A DNA stretch of 64,000 nucleotides from Halocynthiibacter sp. SDUM655004. Lineage in GTDB: Bacteria > Pseudomonadota > Alphaproteobacteria > Rhodobacterales > Rhodobacteraceae. Shown here piece by piece: positions 59,781 to 64,000 of the stretch. Under the pieces are notes generated by a model. That model made no database searches, had not been told where the DNA came from, and saw only the letters and a list, made by a program, of their open reading frames with translations. The stretch is taken from assembly GCF_026015885.1 (NCBI RefSeq), contig NZ_JAPDUG010000002.1:1054001-1118000 (forward strand), given 5' to 3'. The translations under genes and the position numbers were made by a program. The stretch's first letter is position 1. Every line of letters starts with the position of its first letter.

Positions 59781-60502
59781 ACGTTGGTCCTCTTCTTGAA
59801 AAACTTGACGACCATCGGCAGCGCAGCCAATGCAGCAAGGCCCAGTATCGGCAATAGAATGTGTGGTTCGAAAATTATCCCGAGATTCGGCGTTTCGCCT
59901 TGGGCAAGAACTTCACCAAGCCCAGCGCCCACAGAGGTATAAACGACCGCGCCGGGAATGATTCCAAAGAAGGTTGAAATAACGAAGCGGTGGAGCGGAA
60001 CTCCCACCGATGCCAATCCAAGGTTCAAGACAAAGAAAGGAAATACCGGAATCAACCGCACTACAAACAGAAAGGACCACTGGTTTTCGTCGATACCCGC
60101 TTTGATCCGCTTCAACGCACCATCGCTCGCCTCCATCCTGCTGGTAAGCGTATCGCCAAGCCCCCAACGCGCAGCAAGAAACACAAAACTCGCACCAAGT
60201 GTTGCTGCGGCCATATTCAGGAGCGTTCCTGGAAACATAGAGAACAGATATCCGCCAGTGATCGACGCAATGGCGGCACCGGGCAAAGAGAATGTTACGA
60301 TCAAAGTATAAATCGCAACGAATCCCAAGACAGCGAGCCCATAGTGCGCCTCGCGATAAGCCAGCAACGCTTCGCTGTTTCTTTGGAGTGCCTCAAAACT
60401 CAAACTGTCTTTCAGCAAAAAGAAACCGGCAATTGCCCCCGCCAGCACCACGAGAAGCGGAACATAGCGCAGGGCTTGGCTTGAATTGTCTCGATCTGTC
60501 AT
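59777..60502 (-). CDS. TVP38/TMEM64-family membrane protein (DedA-like)
   Basis: 241 residues with about six hydrophobic segments. The SNARE-associated/VTT domain core is visible: SLPGAAIASITGGYLFSMFP with the G-x6-G pattern and GTLLNMAAATLGASFVFLAA, then a reentrant loop region VPLHRFVISTFFGIIPGAVV. The ATG at 60502 has AGGA 5 bases upstream. Proteins of this group sit in the inner membrane and are linked to lipid scrambling, but TVP38-type members are often paired with mercuric-reductase-like oxidoreductases, as here. It is the first gene of the three-gene operon. Confidence 0.88.
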   Translation of the reverse strand: MTDRDNSSQALRYVPLLVVLAGAIAGFFLLKDSLSFEALQRNSEALLAYREAHYGLAVLGFVAIYTLIVTFSLPGAAIASITGGYLFSMFPGTLLNMAAATLGASFVFLAARWGLGDTLTSRMEASDGALKRIKAGIDENQWSFLFVVRLIPVFPFFVLNLGLASVGVPLHRFVISTFFGIIPGAVVYTSVGAGLGEVLAQGETPNLGIIFEPHILLPILGLAALAALPMVVKFFKKRTNV

Positions 60503-60716
60503 ATCCATCCTGTAACCGGTATCTCCGAAGTCTTTATCCTGTAAGGGTTTACGTACAATGATCTGAAATGCGCCGCGGCGAAAGTGCCCTCACGCGGCGG
60601 TGAACATGGGTGACGGAAAGAGAGCGATTTCGTAGTGTTTCCTTGATGTCTGTAACACTTCCTGAAACAAATCCGCTTAATCGTGCAGAGATGTTGCAAA
60701 AACATGCGCTAGCGAA

Positions 60717-60745
60717 TTGACTTATCGGCGATGACCCCCTAAAGA
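60717..60745 (+). promoter_or_regulatory. rpmH: Probable promoter of rpmH; rest of the 323-base gap noted
   Basis: TTGACT and TAAAGA are spaced by exactly 17 bases, about 80 bases before rpmH. The -35 is near consensus and the -10 matches three of six. The same gap holds a 7-bp GC hairpin (CGCCGCG and CGCGGCG, 60571-60599) nearer the divergent operon and a 5-bp hairpin ATGTT-gcaaa-AACAT at 60692-60706. No gene is seen in the gap. Confidence 0.5.
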
Positions 60746-60825
60746 CCGAGCTTCGAGATTACAGAGTGCCCGAATCCGCCACATAACGGCTTTGAGATTC
60801 GCGTGCTAAACAATGGAGACGGGCG

Positions 60826-60960
60826 ATGAAACGCACATTTCAACCTTCGAACCTCGTTCGCAAACACCGCCACGGTTTTCGCGCACGTATGGCCACCAAA
60901 GCTGGCCGCAAAATTCTGAACGCACGTCGCGCACGCGGCCGCAAATCGCTGAGCGCATAA
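60826..60960 (+). CDS. rpmH: 50S ribosomal protein L34
   Basis: 44-residue ribosomal protein, starting [20 protein letters not shown] and ending GRKSLSA. All features of L34 are present. The ribosome site is GGAGACGGGCG. It heads the rpmH-rnpA-yidD block and is followed by a hairpin before rnpA. Confidence 0.98.
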   Translation: MKRTFQPSNLVRKHRHGFRARMATKAGRKILNARRARGRKSLSA

Positions 60961-61006
60961 GCGCAGCGTTTGGAATGGCTCGATTCGTCGGGCTGCAAAA
61001 AGTTTG

Positions 61007-61036
61007 AACCGCCGGAGCTTCGGGCTCCCGGCGGTT
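61007..61036 (+). terminator. Hairpin between rpmH and rnpA, probable attenuator
   Basis: AACCGCCGG pairs with CCGGCGGTT (nine pairs) around a region with a TTCG-type loop, followed by TTCG then TTTG. As rnpA is needed at much lower level than L34, partial termination between the two is expected. Confidence 0.75.
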
Positions 61037-61099
61037 TTCGTTTGCGCATTTTCCATTTGCGCTCTTCCAAACATGCGCTTCGACGCTTAAATATCTGCA

Positions 61100-61471
61100 A
61101 TGACCAAAGACGCAGCCACTTTGACAACGCTTAAAAAGCGTTCCGACTTCATTCTCGCTTCTAAAGCGAAGCGAAAAGCTGTGACTGGTTTCATTCTTCA
61201 AGCTCGCGAGCGCGCTGCCGACGAACTCTCTGACGATCAGGGGCAAATTCGCGTCGGCTATACGTGTTCAAAAAAGGTTGGCAACGCTGTCATGCGCAAT
61301 CGCGCCAAACGTCGGCTTCGTGAAATTGCCAGAACTGGATTGCAGCAACATGGCCTTGCCGGTTGGGACTATGTCCTGATTGGGCGAAACACGGTGACGG
61401 GAACGCGGGACTTCAGCAAACTTGAAGGTGACCTTGCCTACGCTCTGCGCAAACTGCACGGAGGCAGCTAA
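61100..61471 (+). CDS. rnpA: Ribonuclease P protein component
   Basis: 123 residues. The RnpA core is visible: [40 protein letters not shown] with the RNR motif ([13 protein letters not shown]). It binds the RNase P RNA for 5' tRNA maturation. It is followed by yidD with a one-base overlap (TAATG). Confidence 0.95.
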   Translation: MTKDAATLTTLKKRSDFILASKAKRKAVTGFILQARERAADELSDDQGQIRVGYTCSKKVGNAVMRNRAKRRLREIARTGLQQHGLAGWDYVLIGRNTVTGTRDFSKLEGDLAYALRKLHGGS

Positions 61472-61716
61472 TGGGGCCCATTGCGTTCGTCATATCCTTA
61501 CCGATTAGAGCCTATCGAACTGTGTTTTCACCATGGGTCGGCTTTAATTGTCGGTATCAACCCACCTGTTCGGCCTATGCCATGGAAGCGCTCGAGAAAC
61601 ACGGCGCATTCAAGGGCAGCTATCTGGCGGCACGTCGAATTGGGCGTTGCCATCCCTTCGGAAAATCGGGATATGACCCCGTGCCCGACAACGACAAGAA
61701 GCAACCGCCATGCTAG
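61471..61716 (+). CDS. yidD: Membrane protein insertion efficiency factor YidD
   Basis: 81 residues. Diagnostic segments: [20 protein letters not shown] with the conserved cysteines, [20 protein letters not shown] and [17 protein letters not shown]. YidD assists YidC/Sec insertion of membrane proteins. It overlaps ttcA by seven bases. Confidence 0.95.
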   Translation: MGPIAFVISLPIRAYRTVFSPWVGFNCRYQPTCSAYAMEALEKHGAFKGSYLAARRIGRCHPFGKSGYDPVPDNDKKQPPC

Positions 61717-62600
61717 ACGACAACGACGATATTCATCCGCTGTTCTACGGCGCGCCGAAGACTGCAGAATTCAAGAAGCTGCGGAAGCGGATCGTGCGCT
61801 ATACCCGTGAAGCCATTGAACAATACGGTATGATCGAGCGCGACGCGCGCTGGCTCGTTTGCTTGTCAGGCGGCAAAGACAGCTACACGCTCCTCGCGGT
61901 TCTACACGAGCTTAAGTGGCGCGGGCTGCTCCCCGTTGAACTACTCGCATGCAACCTTGACCAAGGCCAACCTGGCTTTCCTGCTACGGTCTTGCCCGAG
62001 TTCCTTGAGAAAATGGGCGTCGAACATCGGATCGAGTATCAAGACACCTACTCTGTCGTTGTCGATAAAGTTCCAGAGGGCCGGACGTTTTGCGCACTCT
62101 GTTCCCGCCTGCGTCGCGGCAACCTGTACCGGATTGCCCGTGAAGAAGGGTGCTCGGCAGTTGTGCTCGGTCACCACCGAGATGACATCCTTGAAACATT
62201 TTTCATGAATCTCTTTCACGGGGGGCGGCTTGCAACCATGCCGCCGAAACTGTTGAACGAAGAAGGCGACCTGTTCGTCTATCGCCCTCTCGCTCATGTC
62301 GCAGAAGCAGATTGCGAAAAATTCGCTCGAGATATGAATTACCCTATCATTCCCTGCGATTTATGCGGAAGTCAGGATGGCCTACAGCGCCAACAGGTCA
62401 AACAGATTTTGGATGGCTGGGAAAAGAACTCTCCCGGCCGTCGTCAAGTCATGTTCCGCTCGCTAATGAATGCGCGCCCAAGCCACCTCCTCGACCCAAA
62501 GCTTTTTGATTTCAATGCACTATCACGCAATCCGACCGAGAGCGATGAAGGTATAGCTACAAGTTTAGGCAGTTTACCCGAGATCCCAAAACTCCGTTAA
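61710..62600 (+). CDS. ttcA: tRNA 2-thiocytidine(32) synthetase TtcA
   Basis: 296 residues. PP-loop ATP site [14 protein letters not shown] (residues about 47-60) and two cysteine pairs in [15 protein letters not shown] (about 129-143) and CDLCGSQDG (about 216) that bind the iron-sulfur cluster. TtcA thiolates C32 of certain tRNAs, including some tRNA-Arg. Its ATG lies inside the yidD end. In many alphaproteobacteria yidC follows yidD; here ttcA does. Confidence 0.94.
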   Translation: MLDDNDDIHPLFYGAPKTAEFKKLRKRIVRYTREAIEQYGMIERDARWLVCLSGGKDSYTLLAVLHELKWRGLLPVELLACNLDQGQPGFPATVLPEFLEKMGVEHRIEYQDTYSVVVDKVPEGRTFCALCSRLRRGNLYRIAREEGCSAVVLGHHRDDILETFFMNLFHGGRLATMPPKLLNEEGDLFVYRPLAHVAEADCEKFARDMNYPIIPCDLCGSQDGLQRQQVKQILDGWEKNSPGRRQVMFRSLMNARPSHLLDPKLFDFNALSRNPTESDEGIATSLGSLPEIPKLR

Positions 62601-62668
62601 GGATACGCTAGGAACCACCAACTAGGCTTTGTCTTGAACGAGACTTGCCAAATTTGTGGGGCCACAAA

Positions 62669-64000
62669 ATGCAACTGCCAAACGCGGCGCCGCAATGGCG
62701 CACGATGCTCAAGAATCCATCGACGCTCGCTGTTTTTCTGGCATTTACACCCACGGTTTGTGTCATTTCCTATTGGTGTGGCGGCGAGACCGCTCTTCTT
62801 GCAACTGCAATTCTCACTCCGATTTTGGTCTTGCTAACTATAGGGGTAACAAAAAGCGCATCGCGCGCGCCCTACCCACGCGACGGCCTCACGGGACTTC
62901 ATCTACGTGAAGATATTGAGAATGCGCTAGATGAGTTTACAACGGCTGGAAAGGCGCAAGGGAAATCCACCGTAAGCATGCGGATTGACCTCGACGATTT
63001 CCACACGATTTTAGATCGCTATGGGCACAGGTTTGCTGACGATTTAGTCCTTCAAACCAGCAAGCGATTGCAAAGCATTCTTCGGCACGACGATATCCTT
63101 GCGCGATTGGACGGTGGGAGCTTTGCTATTGCTTTCGCTCCAGTTCACCGAGCTGGTCTAGAGACAATGATTCAAATCAGCGGGAGGATTCAATCTGTTC
63201 TCGCTCAGGCCTATCACATTGATTCTACGAGCGTTTATCTAACAGCCTCAATAGGGTTCTGCTTGGAACACAGTATAGCTGCACCATGCGGCACGACCCT
63301 GCTCAAAGCAGCAGAAGACGCACTTCTAGAAGCAAATAGACAATCGCCAGCTGGCTTGCGCGCTTATTCCCCCTCATCAAAAACAAACCAGTTCGCGAGA
63401 TCACTACTTCTCAATGAAATTGAAGGAGCGCTGGAGACTGGCCAGATTAGAGCATGGTTTCAACCGCAAATCTCCACTGACACCGGAAATGTCGTCGGCT
63501 TCGAAGCTTTAGCCCGTTGGGTGCACCCAGAGCGGGGCGTTGTAGCACCTAACGAATTCTTACCATTGGTTGAGCAGGCTGGGTTTTCTGAGCGACTTAG
63601 CGAACTCATGCTCTTTCAATCGCTTTCTGCGCTAAGAGATTGGGACGCGGCGGGATTTCATGTTGAAACCATCGGGGTCAACTTCTCTATGGCGGAGCTG
63701 CGCAATCCGCACCTACTTGAAAAAATAGTTTGGGAACTAGACCGGTTTGATCTCCCCGCCAGCCGCCTTTCTATCGAAGTTCTCGAGAACGTCGTTGCGG
63801 ACTCGTCGGACGACATGATTACGCGAAACATAAATGGGCTTTCCAACCTCGGATGCAAAGTCGATCTGGATGACTTTGGAACCGGTCACGCTTCGATATC
63901 AAATATCCGTCGTTTCTCAGTAAACCGCATTAAAATTGATCGGTCCTTCATTACAAAACTGGACAAGGATCCCGAGCAGCATCAAATGGTTTCTGCGATT
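62669..64000 (+). CDS. GGDEF-EAL protein with degenerate GGDEF motif (3' end cut by window)
   Basis: More than 443 residues, open to the window edge. ATG at 62669 follows GGGG at 7 bases. Two membrane segments (about 18-38 and 42-60) are followed by a GGDEF-fold domain whose signature reads ARLDGGSFAIAF in place of RxGGDEFA, so diguanylate cyclase activity is unlikely. The EAL domain keeps VVGFEALARW, IGVNFSMAEL, LSIEVLENVV, KVDLDDFGTG and IKIDRSFI, the metal and catalytic residues of active c-di-GMP phosphodiesterases. It probably lowers c-di-GMP, affecting motility or adhesion. It begins 69 bases after ttcA. Confidence 0.9.
   Translation, partial: MQLPNAAPQWRTMLKNPSTLAVFLAFTPTVCVISYWCGGETALLATAILTPILVLLTIGVTKSASRAPYPRDGLTGLHLREDIENALDEFTTAGKAQGKSTVSMRIDLDDFHTILDRYGHRFADDLVLQTSKRLQSILRHDDILARLDGGSFAIAFAPVHRAGLETMIQISGRIQSVLAQAYHIDSTSVYLTASIGFCLEHSIAAPCGTTLLKAAEDALLEANRQSPAGLRAYSPSSKTNQFARSLLLNEIEGALETGQIRAWFQPQISTDTGNVVGFEALARWVHPERGVVAPNEFLPLVEQAGFSERLSELMLFQSLSALRDWDAAGFHVETIGVNFSMAELRNPHLLEKIVWELDRFDLPASRLSIEVLENVVADSSDDMITRNINGLSNLGCKVDLDDFGTGHASISNIRRFSVNRIKIDRSFITKLDKDPEQHQMVSAI

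Overview
The window looks like chromosomal DNA of an alphaproteobacterium of the Rhodobacterales (Roseobacter group). The basis is the F0 ATP synthase operon atpI-atpB-atpE-b'-b standing apart from the F1 genes, a MipZ division ATPase, a SoeABC sulfite dehydrogenase, a TRAP transporter, BluB, a cytochrome c' gene, and an rpmH-rnpA-yidD block of alphaproteobacterial type. I see no rRNA, IS element, integrase or CRISPR array. Both window edges cut a gene: an FtsX-type permease on the left and a GGDEF/EAL protein on the right.

Layout. 0-2 kb: ABC transporter with a histidine-rich DUF2796 protein (probable zinc uptake, with a possible Zur site). 2-7 kb: uronate catabolism operon uxaC-kdgF-kduI-uxuB with a divergent GntR regulator, followed by an ATG-less open frame that may be a gene remnant. 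7-11 kb: LysR regulator, cytochrome c', dihaem cytochrome c, a nickel/cobalt-type transporter and an isochorismatase-like hydrolase. 11-18.6 kb: an accessory block with two SGNH hydrolases, an SxtJ-like membrane protein, a 49-residue SxtK/DUF5989-like protein and two carbamoyltransferases meeting tail to tail. 18.8-21.5 kb: F0 ATP synthase. 21.8-25 kb: small regulators, an EamA exporter, azoreductase and DoxX. 25-33.5 kb: housekeeping block ffh, two acetyltransferases, chorismate mutase, rpsP, bluB, rimM, trmD, rplS, rpmE, mipZ.

33.5-43 kb: a catabolic cluster with an RpiR regulator, N-formylglutamate-amidohydrolase-like enzyme, TRAP transporter, DUF4336 protein, glutamine-synthetase-like ligase, aldehyde dehydrogenase and iron alcohol dehydrogenase. 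This gene set suggests import of an amine or amino alcohol, gamma-glutamylation, stepwise oxidation and amide hydrolysis. 43-47.4 kb: soeABC for sulfite oxidation, then convergent nhaA. 48.9-50.6 kb: a membrane alpha/beta hydrolase.

50.7-56.6 kb: a five-gene catabolic operon (APH-fold kinase, enolase paralogue, fumarylacetoacetate-hydrolase-family protein, two SDR dehydrogenases) with a divergent LacI regulator and a 14-bp perfect palindrome between them. The enolase paralogue keeps the metal ligands and both catalytic lysines but has lost the active-site histidine and changed a catalytic glutamate to aspartate. Together with the sugar-acid-type neighbours, this makes the operon the best candidate here for an undescribed pathway. 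56.8-60.5 kb: tRNA-Arg(ACG), then an operon of TVP38-type membrane protein, disulfide oxidoreductase and histidine kinase. 60.8-64 kb: rpmH, rnpA, yidD, ttcA and a c-di-GMP enzyme; yidC, often next to yidD, is absent at this spot.

All calls rest on reading motifs, gene order and ribosome binding sites; no database search was run.
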